Assembly: GCA_015847255.1 (NCBI GenBank)
Contig: JADLZK010009301.1
Coordinates: 1-64,000, forward strand
DNA length: 64,000 nt
Direction of reading: 5' to 3'
Origin: Hyparrhenia diplandra
Lineage: Eukaryota; Streptophyta; Magnoliopsida; Poales; Poaceae
The position numbers and the translations under genes are program-made. Below the pieces are notes generated by a model. That model was not told where the DNA came from and made no database searches. It worked only from the letters and a program-made list of their open reading frames with translations. This document shows, one piece after another, positions 35,837 to 47,717 of the stretch; position 1 is the first letter of the stretch; the number at the start of each line of letters is the position of its first letter.

Positions 35837-38800
35837 TGGTGATAGCCGCCTCTGGTTAACATTGCGTAGTAACATTTGGAAATGAATCAAGTGGGGGTAC
35901 CAAGAGTTTGAGAGCGTGCATCTTCTAGTCTAGAAAAATAAAGACGGGGGAAGAGAGAATTTGAGAGTAAAGCGACTATATGTTTCCCAGTCCCTAAGCT
36001 CCAAATTGCTCATTTACAACTATGTTATTCCGGTCTCTAAACTTGCAAATTGTTCATTTAGATCCTCAATCTTTTGTTTGACTCTTTCATCGTCCCTAAA
36101 GGCTAAAGTCAGCCAACTCGCAAACTGCGACCATTGTAGGAGGTAAGCAGTTGAGTGCATGATTCAGAAACCTAACCTGGGAAACGAGACCATCAGGTAT
36201 TCAGGTTTGTTAGTAAACTTTACATGCGGCATTGACCATGGGGGGTCAATAAAGTATGTGTTTGGTGAGTTTTTGGAAACAACTCATGGCAGGTAGACAC
36301 TTCCCATGTGTGCATAACCTGTTTCTGTCGAGCCATATATGGTAATAGTAGCGGCGAGCAAATACATGGTCTGAACTACAATGTCATCATCACTTTGCAA
36401 TTTTGCATGGAGAGCGAGCTGGACCTGAATATGGTTGTTGAAGGATGCATGAATTCGTAAGCGGTGCAGAGTTGGGAGCTTGGAGCTCGCCACGAATAGA
36501 CGTCAAAGTTTGGGGCGTACTATTTCTGGCACTTGTGGACAAGTGCAACCATATCAGTCCCATCAGGGCGTATTTCCGCCACCGTCAGCTCATGCAAACT
36601 ATATGTTACAGACCATTCGGAGAAAGAGCTACAAAATCCAGAAGAATATAATGGCTGACATCGATCGACGTGTGGAGTTTGAACTGGCTAAACTCTACAG
36701 AAATCAAGAAACAGAGCCATTCCCAGACAATTCGTAAATGAACACAGAAACTTAGCCTCACTTCCATAAAGTGTTTCAAGAATTAACAGAGAAACCAAAC
36801 CAAAGACACACTTCCATAAAAGTGTTCTGAGTCTACAGCCATTTGGAGGCACACAACAGTTGGTGGACCATTTACCAACCTGTCTATCTGCATTTGGAAT
36901 CAAGATTGAGGCTCAGGTAATTAGGCCGGTTTCATCGACCTTGTTTTCTACTACTATACCATCGGCAAAAAACCGGCTACAGGACAATTCATCTTTTTGA
37001 CTATCTGAAACGACACCTCGTGGAACTGCAGGTAGAAACTCGGAGGATGCTTTATCAGAACTAGCAGTCCAATGACCTATGACCTAGTACGAGTGTTGGG
37101 TTGGTCATGTGACTGTTGCAGGATAGCAAATTTGACTACTCTCAGCAGTGGTGGGTTGGGCACATCTCAACCCAGCCAGGCACACGTTCGAGTTCCTTCA
37201 AATTCAACAACTACTTCGGTCAAGCAAACAAGACCTTGGTTTGGCTTCGCTGTTCACCAATATCGGTCACCATCACCTAGTGTGTGATCTTTTGGCAGAC
37301 CTTTTTGGACACCCTTCTCCGACTCAAATACTGGAAAACGTGAAGTATGAGTGTTCTATTTGCTAATTCCGCCAAGTATAATGTAGGGTTTATCCAGTAA
37401 TGTAATGGGCCAGGTTACGGTCCAGTTGTAGCCTCACAAGCTAAGTCAGCCCAGCTTTGTGCAATAACAATATCTCAGCCCAAAAGGAAATAGGAATAAA
37501 AAAAAAAGCAGGCCATTCACTACCATTTCTTACGCACCCTTTTCATGTTTCATACACTAGCAGCACGTAAACTACGTGTATCAACTCCTCAAGAATGGCT
37601 TACCTCAGGTCCCATCCCACTATGGAGGAGCTAACTTCCATCCTGCTGTTATGTTAAAGAAGAAAAGAGGTTCTCCTCGGATGTGAATGCACCAAGACAG
37701 ACAGCACCACCTGAGGGAAATAACCAGATACTCCTACCTCCGTTTGTTATCAGGGGTCCATACCTTTTGTTCTTGCAAGCTACTTTGTTTTCAAACCATT
37801 AGACAGAAATTAATCGCGTTTTGCCTGCATGTGCAATCATTATAGGAGTATTAACCAACGCTTTCAAAAAAAGAAGATTAGCGGGGGAAGGCCAACAAAC
37901 CAAGCGCAGCAACGTGACGCTTCGGTGGGGCAGTGAGAACGGGCAACAGCTTGTGATCAACCTACCAACCAGATCTTCTTTTGTCACGCTTTTTTACTAG
38001 CCACAAGCCGCGTCACCTCCCGCTCCCGCCGTCTCGCCAGCACAACCATCCCTCGGTACCTCCGGTTCATATTATGCACCAAAAAAAAAAAAAAAAAACG
38101 TAAGGTAGAACGGGCCTGTTTGGTTTGATGACTGACAGGCAAGATGCTGTCCAGGCATCGATCACCACCCCAGGCGTCGGCAATAACCAAACTAGCCAAA
38201 TTGCCCGTTTATGCACGTACAATATTTATATGTATAAAAAAAATGTATGCGCATCATTTGTGTAATAGTATTATATACTACTACTACGTAGAGAAAACAC
38301 TGGTCCTGTATATGGAGCAGAGTTGCTACCAAAATTAGCATAATCAGTGAGCTGAGCTGACCAAAATTAGCATAATCAGTGAGCTGAGCTGACCAAAATT
38401 AGCATAATCAGTGAGCTGAGCTGACCAAAATAAGCCCATCATTGAGCTGAGCTGACTGCCCATCCGTACCTGGGTTTGGGCCACCGAAGTGCACCAGACC
38501 AGGGGCCTGTGCATGCCTTTTTCTTCCCTCCATCTAACCACTCCTTGACCCCCGGTTTCCAATGTCATGCTGGTGCTCCTCCTCATATACCTCCTCGTCG
38601 CTCGTCTTTGTCCTAAGATAGGAATCAAATAATCTTTTTCGATTGGTTCTCTTCCAAACAGGTGTAGGAGAGAGAGAGAAAAGGTACCTGTCTCGCGCTT
38701 GCAGATTGCTGCGTTCTTCCTCGCAACTTCTCTTTTCCCATCATTTCTTTTTCTCTGAGGTGAGGCTGGGCCTTCGAGCTCGCCAAGAAAAGATTGTGTT

Positions 38801-38914
38801 ACCTGTAGCGGTTGCGGGATGCCTGTCAAAACTCATAACTCATTGATTCTTTCCTTACTCTACTAGTAGTTATTTGCAGTTTCTGTAGAGAAGGATACGA
38901 ACCACTCTGCAAAG
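35837..38914. other. Long intergenic region between polygalacturonase and hexosaminidase
   Basis: There is no recognised gene over 3 kb. Open frames near 36480-36740 and 37148-37366 lack family motifs. TGGGCC/AGCCCA motifs near 37408-37485 suggest promoter-like DNA, without an evident gene. An A run lies at 38080-38098 and a short tandem repeat at 38329-38455 (listed separately). The hexosaminidase promoter and leader should be at the right end. Confidence 0.45.
38329..38455. repeat. 32-bp tandem repeat, about four copies
   Basis: The unit TAATCAGTGAGCTGAGCTGA plus CCAAAATTAGCA starts at 38341, 38373 and 38405, so the period is exactly 32 bases. A decayed fourth unit follows, and a partial unit precedes. 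Confidence 0.9.
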
Positions 38915-41900
38915 ATGGCACCGACTCTGAGGCTGCTGCTTGCATTTCTGGCGATTGGATCCTGCATCGCTGCTGACAACATCGACCTGTGGCCGATGCC
39001 TCGGTCGGTGTCCCACGGAACACAGAAGCTCTACATCAAAAAAAAGATATCACAATGTCAATGGTGGGAAGCACGTATTCTGATGAGAAATCAATCTTGA
39101 AGGACGCCTTCCAGAGGATGGTTGATTTGATCACACTGAACCATGTCGTTGATGGAATAAACCCAAGTTCTTCAGTTCTCACTTGTGTTAATATAGTTGT
39201 CCATACATCTGAAGATGAGGTAATCTGCTTGTTTGATCTGAATATTTATTAGTTCATCTACAGATTGCAACATCTGCTTATGCTGATACATTTACTTCGA
39301 AAAAAAATATTGATACTTTGCACTCTTCATCTTCTGCAGCTCACCTTTGGGGCAGATGAGTCATATAACTTAACTGTTCCAACAACAGGAGATCCACTGT
39401 ATGCACAGATCCAGGTTAGTAAAAAAGTTCAGTGTACTGTTGCATTGCCTAAAAATACTGTACATTAGAAGCTTACTCCTATTCCCTCTTTGAAGATGAA
39501 TTAGAATTTCCTTGCACCCTGCAAGCCTTCAAAGTATTTTGTAGCATGCATAATGTCGTCCTAGAACCTCCAAAGTAGACCTTTCCCTGTTACATCTCTG
39601 AAATACAAATTAACATAATACACCAGATGGACGCTCACAAGAAAAACACAAGTTATGTCTGTAAATTAGTATCATGTAATGTCATCTCCGCTATGAAATG
39701 TAAACTCCACAACACATCTATATTCTACATGTTATGACATGGGGATTGGGATAACCTGTAGCCTGTAGGTTGCAAGAGTCAAGAGAAAGCAAAAACAAAT
39801 GCATAGCATTTATATACACAATGCAAGTCACTTTCAATAGGTATGAATTGATGACACCGTATAATATTTTGTAGGCTCAAACAGTTTTTGGTGCACTTCA
39901 AGCCTTGCAGGTAAGTACTTCTTGTGTTTCATAGAATTACAAGCAATAAGTGGTAAGATGCCTCACAATCATGCATTCTAACACAATTTTTCTAATCAAT
40001 GCAGACGTTTGGTCAGTTATGTTACTTTGATTTTACATCACGGCTCATTGGACTCAACTCTGCTCCTTGGATAATTACTGACAGACCCAGATTTCCTTAC
40101 CGGGGATTGCTTATTGGTTAGAACCAGTATTTCCACCTTTTACACATATCAAATGTCAGCAATGTAGACATCCAGTGAGTAATCACAACACCATTAATTT
40201 AAGCATACTTGCAGATACCGCGAGACACTACCTCCCTGTTAAGATAATCAAAGGAGTGATTGATGCAATGGCTTACAGCAAATTAGTAAGTTTGATATGT
40301 TGAAGTTGCATTAAATTTTAATTGCTTGATCCATAAGTTACAAAAAAAGAAGTTTGAATTTTTTATTAACTGTCTATACTCACTAAACAGTTTCTTATTT
40401 GTTACTTGTTTCATTTCTTTCGTCACACAGAATGTTCTCCATTGGCATATTGTGGACGAGCAGTCATTTCCTATTGAAATGCCTTCATACCCCCAAATTA
40501 TTGGAATGGTTCATACTCTTATTCAGAGAGATATACAATGTCTGATGCTATTGACATTGTACGGTGCGTTCTATTTTCATTATCAATATCACAAAACTTT
40601 AGGATACCAATATTATACAAGCATTGAAAATTTGGAGGTAATTGCCTTCAAAACGATGGGACATACAAAAACTTCACTGAGAGTGAATATATTGGTCAAA
40701 TTGCATTTTGCAGGTATGCTGAAAGGAGAGGTGTAAATGTGTTGGCTGAGATTGATGTTCCTGGCCATGCCCGCTCATGGTAAGAAATTTCATTATGTTC
40801 AGATGTCCAATGTGCTTTAAAATTACATGAAATCATTTGGAGGAAAAATCCGTTTTTATTTAAGTCGTTAAAAATAATCTGCAAGATTTCACAAGTGCAA
40901 TTTGACTAATATGACAAAATGCAAGGCTGAAATTGTGAAAATTATACCTTTTCAGGGGTGTCGGCTACCCATCATTATGGCCATCAGAAAACTGCAGAGA
41001 ACCACTTGATGTCAGTAAAAATTTTACATTTGAAGTCATCGATGGCATTCTTTCAGGTGGTAACATCTTACAATTTTGCTGACAAAATTGAAGTTGCTCC
41101 CTAAGCTAGTTATTTCAAATGATCCCTAATCTGTGGGAATGGCATGAAAGATCAAGCTATTATAAATCGGGAATGCCTATAATGGAAAAATTATCTGCAT
41201 TGGATCAATAATTCACTATTGGAAAAAGTAAATATCCTAGTATCCTACACAGCAGTCTAACAGAGTTCATAATTTATGTTGTCTTTCAGATTTTAGCAAG
41301 ATTTTTTAAGTTCAAATTTGTCCACTTAGGCGGTGATGAAGTCAATACAAGTAAGAAGAATTGCATTTACAACTGAGATAGCGCAGGGACCAAACAATAG
41401 ATTTATGGATCACACATTCATTCTTTTTCTCTGAATTTCAGGCTGCTGGACCAGAACACCCCATATCGAAGGATGGTATATTCCTATGCACTAAGTGGAC
41501 TCACAATTTCACAACTAACCTGATGTTTTTTATGACTATATGCATAAGTAGATCATAAATTGGTAAATGTTCTTGTACCAGTCAATTAATTCAAGACAAT
41601 CCTTTTATAGGTTGAATAATAACCATATGAACACATCAGACGCATACAGAGATTTTGTATTAAGATCTCAAAAGATAGCGATATCACATGGCTACGATGT
41701 CATAAACTGGTACCCCTATTCGACAGTTTTTCCAGATTCCAGTGAGTTACTAGCCATTAAAATTTAACACACAACATTTCATGTTTACAGGGAAGAGACA
41801 TTTAATAGCTTTGGAGACAAATTGGACCCTAAAACCGTGGTGCATAACTGGTATTTACTCACTTTCTGCTTAATTTATAACATGGGGAAGGTATTACTTG

Positions 41901-43217
41901 CATCCATAGCACAATGACTCTCATTTTCACACGATGCTCTCCCTGGAGTTTTACAGCTGTTCAGAACATGAAGGGGCATAGCATTTCAGGGTTATACATA
42001 TTCATTGAATAAAGGGTTTAAATAAAATGAAAAACAAAACCAGCCTAGGAGGAACCAGCTTTGTATTAGAAGAAATAATAAATAATAAAATAATTTTAAG
42101 GGTTTTAGATTCAGTTAACATTTTTCATGCAATTTGTACTCCTAAGTTCATCCTGGTTCTTCTTTCTGCTACCAATAGCTAACAGTTAGCAGTTTTGCCC
42201 ATAAATTAATAGGCTTGAGAAGATGTAGCACCAAAAGTGGTTGCTGCGGGGGCATAGGTGTATAGTAAGCAACCAGGATAAGTGGTACCTGGATCACTTG
42301 ATGCCTCATGGGAAGGATTTTACATGAATGAGCCCCTAAAGGGTATCAATGATACAAAGCAGCAGCAATTGGTCATTGGAGGTGAGGTTTGCATGTGGGG
42401 TGAGGAAATTGATGCCTCAGGACATTCAACGCAAACAATTTGGCCACGTGCTGCAGCAGCTGCAGGTAACTGACTGAAAAGGTTGAGTGTCCTGATTAAT
42501 GCCTGATATATTTCAAATTTAATGGATAAAAACATATTTGACACAGTACTCAATCAGTTAACTTTGAGCAGAAATATGGTATGCTTTTAAATGATAAAAT
42601 TCCACCCAGTATATACATCTCCAATATTCATGTTCTGCTATAGTATACAAAGATATGTCATCAAAATTCCAAGCATAAAAGATTAAATATGCATGCTCAC
42701 TGCTCAGATATGACATCGTTTTATTAGAAAGAAGAGCATACTGCATAGAATAAATTCTCAAAGGCATGCACAATCTAGTATATTGTTGAACAATGATAGA
42801 TGACCGCTTTTCATTTCAGTAGATTCTATATAGTGATTGAGTTGATGTACACATGTTATTTAAAGGGCATGATCCACACTAACAGAAGCAGAGTTGACAA
42901 AGCAACCTGGTAATCTATGGTAGTATGAAATTTGTATGCCACTCACAGATACTCATCTGCTATGCCAAGGAATGCATGGTTGCACTGTCATCTGTATGAA
43001 CGATTTTTGACTCACCAATCCTCTTTACATTGCATATCCTTGAAGAGAGAGACTGTGGACTCCAATTGAGAAGCTTTTGTAAATGACACAAGATTTGTCA
43101 CATCAAGACTGGCGCGCTTCAGGTGTTTGCTCAACCAGAGAGGAGTAGCTGCTGCACCATTAGCAGGTTATGGTCGTTGCATCACCATCAGAACCTGGCC
43201 CCTGTGTACGGCAATAA
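38915..43217 (+). CDS. Beta-hexosaminidase (GH20), 14 exons, several small indels
   Basis: This is an N-acetyl-beta-hexosaminidase of glycoside hydrolase family 20, which in plants trims terminal GlcNAc from N-glycans in vacuole or apoplast. Exons: 38915-39219, 39340-39414, 39875-39910, 40005-40116, 40215-40285, 40431-40563, 40714-40779, 40956-41056, 41290-41350, 41442-41475, 41611-41709, 41791-41850, 42213-42465 and 43048-43217. Signal peptide LLLAFLAIGSCIAA is followed by DLWPMPRSV. Other family landmarks are LIDTARHYLPVKII, NVLHWHIVDEQSFP, EIDVPGHARSWG, the catalytic Asp-Glu in HLGGDEVNT, GGEVCMWGE and ERLWTP. The end is AGYGR then SEPGPCV. Indels of one or two bases at 39038-39045, about 40487, 41302-41307, 42216, 42248-42252, 42300, 43075-43078 and 43177 break the frame as written; most lie in homopolymers. 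Confidence 0.87.
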
Positions 43218-43879
43218 ATGTCCATAAGTAAATGGAAAGGGGTATTCACAGAGGAAAACCTGTCATTCCTTAACAGAAAAGGATTCGCTCTTACCCCTGT
43301 TATACATCAGTAGAGTGTACGTCAGATAGTTGGTTTAGGTTGTGTAGAATGTTTCATGTCCTTTTTTTTGCTCGTCTCCAATCAATTTTATCCCGCATTA
43401 ATTTTGATGCCTATGAAATCTATATGGTATGGTAATGAACTGTAATAGTAACCTTCTACGGGGTTTCAATTAGTTGTCTTGACCGCCCAAAAAAAAAAAA
43501 GTCACCTCAGAAAACCAGTTTCCAATCAAAATAAATTTTAACGCAAATAATCAACATATGTGTTGCACATGATCATGCTAAAATTGAGGGACGCTCTCAC
43601 TGCCATTCTGCCAACACAAAGATCATCATAATTTAAAGAAAACTCGCCCAATATAAGACAAAAATTTAACTTTTCCTTCCACATGAGCATACTTGAATTC
43701 TAGGACATTTATACTGCCAACAAAATAACCACATACTTATCTAGAAATCATGAAAAATTTTCATCATAAAATGGAAGTGCATTTGAGTGCACATCAAACA
43801 TATGAAGAATATCAGTATTTATGGTTCAAACAAATGTTCTATTTATCTCCAGCCATGAAATTCCACCGTTCACAAATTT
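43218..43879. other. Spacer between convergent hexosaminidase and SPO22/ZIP4-like genes
   Basis: The two genes face each other, so this is 3' flank for both. An A run lies near 43490-43500. No coding sequence was seen. Confidence 0.5.
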
Positions 43880-46800
43880 CTAAACTAGAACAGGTTGAGA
43901 CATACTACCAGCACCAGACATGCTAGTACTTGGTTCCCCATCATTCTGGCTACATTCATCAGGTTCTTTACCAGATAACCTGAAATTTCTCAAAGCATTC
44001 CTCCATCCCTGGTACATACAGCTTCATTCTGTCGAAATGCCGAGCAAGATCTAGACCCATCTTCATCCATTTTTGCAACAGAATGTTGTCCAAGCTGCCC
44101 AGGCATATATGACTTGTTCCATGCAGTTATTGCAAGCCACCTCCTTCCTCAAATGGATATTCACCATCTCTAAGTCCAACCACAATCTGGTAAGCTTGTT
44201 GAAATACATCATAGGCTGCATCACTCATGCTACCACTGAAATCCTGGAGACCAGAAAGGCATACTAGCTTTCTGAGGGCAGCACTGATTACCCCATAGTT
44301 TGGCGGTGAGAGGCAAGGGCAGTACTGATGCTGGCCTTCAGGGAGAAACTCAGCAACCTTGAGGTTTGGTGGGTGCCTTTAGAAGCCATGTCTCAAGTGT
44401 GAGAAGATGATCTGGTGTACATGCTTTTAGATGCTGCAAAGTTTTGACTAATTGGAGTTGCTGAGGGTGTGCACTAGTGTCCAGTCTATTGAGAAGCTGG
44501 TAGAAGTTGAATGTATGAAGATAGGAAGGTTGTTCTCCAATTGATCAGAGGTCACCGGAGCAGAAGGCAAGTCAAGGTAATAGCTGCAAATCAGTACAAA
44601 TGAATCAAAAGAATGTCAAAGAAAAGCAGAATCCAAACACACTGGTATCAGAAACTCTTGATAATTGGCGTAAGCTCCATTTTTACCTTGCCAGCCCTTC
44701 TGAGGAGCATCTCAATGCCCTTTTTAGGTCAAGTCTGACAATGGAGACTTGTTTAGTTCTTCATCCTGGAGCATACAACGACACTCATGATCAATGATTT
44801 GCAAATCATTAGAAGGCTAGCATCATCTTCCCCATTACCTGAGCTGAAAAATTCAGCTGCAAGCTCAAGAATTCAGAGGAATAATCATACTTCCTCTTTT
44901 GCCACCTTTAAAGCCATATTCCATGAATTAACGCAGCAAACCAATTCAGTTCACGCAGCCCTACAGTCCCTTTCCCAAAAAAAGTTTCCACACCAACCTC
45001 ATCCATCCGTGGCCGCGCGTCTTGAGTACTTCAGAATCTCAGCCTCAGATCCTGGCTCACGAAGGAGGAGGGCTATCGGCTGGCGGAGGACAGTGGCCTC
45101 GGTCATTGGCATTGGCTTTCCAGCAGAGTAGAGGCCTAGAAGGAAGGTTAACGGAAGCAACTGCTACACGTAAAGACTTGCAGCCGATAGCTTCATGAAC
45201 CGAGAGCGTCAGGAAGTGGGGATTGAAGTCAACATAAGCCACCATGGTCTTCATCACCTTGATAGCCTCATCATCCTCCTTCTGTGCAGAAGGATCTTAA
45301 ACTAGAAAATGCATATGCATTAGTAAAGAAGAGCAAAGTAAAATGGGACCCTGTAAAAACTGACAGCATGTACAGGCATTACCTTCAGAAAGGCACAGTG
45401 GACATTGGGTTCAATCTGCAGGTATGCATTGAGTCACATAAGAAAGCATCACAGAATATCATCTAACAAGGGCAACAGGGAGAAATATCAATACCTTCTC
45501 AGCCTCATTATGAACTCTGGGCTCGATCAAAGATGACGAAGCGCCATATGGTAAAGGCAAAGTACTCGGAAGCAGTTTGCGGCGATCTGCTTTCCTCGTC
45601 ACGGGAAAACATAAAGCATCGACCTCTCAACCAATCGGGCTGCGATGTCAAAGTTCTTTGCCTGGAAATGCTCGGAGCCACTGCTCAAAATTACAAATGC
45701 CAGCTTCAGTAGGTGCACACATTTTCTTAAGAAGTATTGTATATGAGTTCAGTAGTGCAAGAGAATACAAACCCCATGTCCATAGCAGTGCATGCATTGT
45801 GCCACGCTCATGGTGTTAGCAGGCCATTGAACAGCGCAACCACCCTCTCATCTCTGAGACGAGCTCAGCAATTGCTCTTGCACGCCCAGCCCCGGCTCCT
45901 GCACCCGGAACCACCGTTTTCAACACCCTCACTGCAGCAGCTGCAGCACTGGCGCGGCACCGTGCAGCAAGTGCAACAAGCACCTTAAGTGCAGCATCCA
46001 GCCCCCGCACTGGCTAGGTACAGCTCGGCTGCCGACACGCACAAATATTCGGGCGCTTCCTCATTGGCCATGAGCCTACTGAGCTCCCCTCGGCGAATGT
46101 CCACTCATTTCCCGCTGCTGAGACACGCACGTGCAGCGCCATGAACGCAATGCTGGAGTGCTCCTTCCCAGCCCTGGTGAGGCTCTCGAGAGCCTGGTAC
46201 AGTGCAGGGTGCCCCTCGTAGTCGTTGGCTTCTGAGACGCTCGGCGGCGAGGAAGCGGAGGCACTGATCCTTAATCACTTGGAAGTTGCCGGGGTTGCAG
46301 GGTGGATCTCGGCGGGGTCGTCGGGTGGCGCGGCTGGAACGAGCCGCGACTTGGCACTCGCGAAGATCCAAGCGCGCCGGTTGAAGGGAAGCTCTGACAC
46401 GCGTCGATGGCGGGATCCGGGGATTTTGTGGCCGAAGCGGTCTTGCCGGGGAGAATGCCTCGGCGAGGGCTTTGACCTCAAGAAAAGTCGCGCGGCGAGG
46501 GCGCCCGGATGACGGGCGCGACGGGGACGTGGCGCGCGCCCTGACTCGACGCCGCGCGCGCGCGCGAGGTTGAGGGCCAGCAGGATGTCCCGATCCTCCT
46601 CCGTGTCAGCGGCGCAGACCAGCGGCGTGGCCTTCTCGAAACAGGCGGAAGCGAGGTCGGCGCGGCCGAGATCAAGCCAGACCTGGCCAGTGCGGTGGAG
46701 GGGACGCCACCTTCGCAGTGGCGTTGGGGACGACTTCCGGGAGGCCGGCGACGAGGAGGAGCTCCGGGGCCGCCTGCCGAATCTCCGTCTCCGCGACCGC

Positions 46801-47045
46801 GGCCTCGTGGCTCTTCGCAGGGACGTTGCGGTTGGCGCAGTCGACGCACGCGTTCCAGAGGCGGAAGGCGAGGTTCCATACCTTGAGCCTGAACGCCCCG
46901 TTGAGACCCGAGGAGGAGGAGGAAGCGGCGGATGCGAGGTTGGTGAGGAGGCAGCGGAGATCGGCTGCGAGCTTCTCCAGGGAAGAGGAATCGGAGGCCC
47001 CGAGGTCCTCGACGTCGGCGACGATCCTGTTGAGGTCGGTCGATT
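43880..47045 (-). pseudogene. SPO22/ZIP4-like meiotic TPR protein, truncated and frame-broken
   Basis: On the minus strand the text reads, across several frames, like the plant SPO22/ZIP4 family. This is a tetratricopeptide protein needed for meiotic crossover formation. Recognisable parts from the N-terminal side: FRLWNACVDCANRNV, AETEIRQAAPELLLVAGLP, WLDLGRADLASACFEKATPL, LKVLVALAARC, GRARAIAELVS, MMKTMVAYVDFNPHFLTL and SEFLELAAEFFSS. Further on come ALRKLVCLSGLQDFSGS, AYDVFQQAYQIVVGLRDGEY, KMGLDLARHFDRMK and the end SMSQPVLV with a stop at 43880-43882. More than ten frame changes are needed. No initiator Met was found: an in-frame TAA lies just upstream of about 47040, where sequence paralogous to the 3' flank of the lectin kinase begins soon after. 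Whether this is a dead copy or a damaged assembly of the only copy cannot be told here. Confidence 0.78.
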
Positions 47046-47099
47046 ATTGTGTGATAGTCTCTGATTGTGGTGTTTACTTGGGATCATTGAGGCATATGT

Positions 47100-47717
47100 G
47101 ATGCATCTTCCAATATTCTGTAGTTGCATCCTAACTTTTGTCTCGCTCTACTAGTACACATTGGCTGCTATGTTTTCTTTAACCACTTTGATGTGCCGTA
47201 ATCAATGAACTCAAATTTCTTTTTAGCCGCTCCTGTGCACTTTACTTGCATTGCTTTTGTTAGCCCTCGGTGTGGGATCTTCTGAGTCCTTTTCAACTAG
47301 GATGTTTTGAAACTTTAGGCTCTACCGTTACAAGCCACATAGCAGAACTACACAACGTTAGATTATTTGGGACATTCTTTTGTGACGAGTTATCTGGAGT
47401 TCTGGACAAAGGCTTGATTGAACCAGCAACAATCCAGCCCAGTGTTTCCACGATGCCATGTGAGTTTACACTCCATTCAAGTAGAGGAGGTGGAGCTAAT
47501 TTGATCATTTTGAAATTAGAGGGACAGAATCACAAAGGTGTCCTAGTGCAAAAAGTAGAACTCAAATGTACCAAACTATGATTTTATTTTTGTTTCCCAA
47601 TTCATAATAAGGAAGGATGGGTTCACTTAAGAAGCTTTACTTTGTAGTCATCATAATTACATTATAGGATCATTTTCATATGTATATAGAATACTTATTC
47701 CTTGTAAGTCGACATAT
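47100..47717. repeat. Lectin-kinase 3' flank, duplicated (partner at about 55990-56604)
   Basis: Text such as ACATTGGCTGCTATGTTTTC and TTTGATCATTTTGAAATTAG has diverged counterparts near 56020 and 56410, in the same order and at similar distance from a lectin-kinase stop codon. This defines one edge of the kinase duplication. Confidence 0.6.

Noticed and set aside
36480..37370. Possible genes in the 36.5-37.4 kb region
   Set aside because: Open frames are short, overlap in several phases and show no motif or splice structure.
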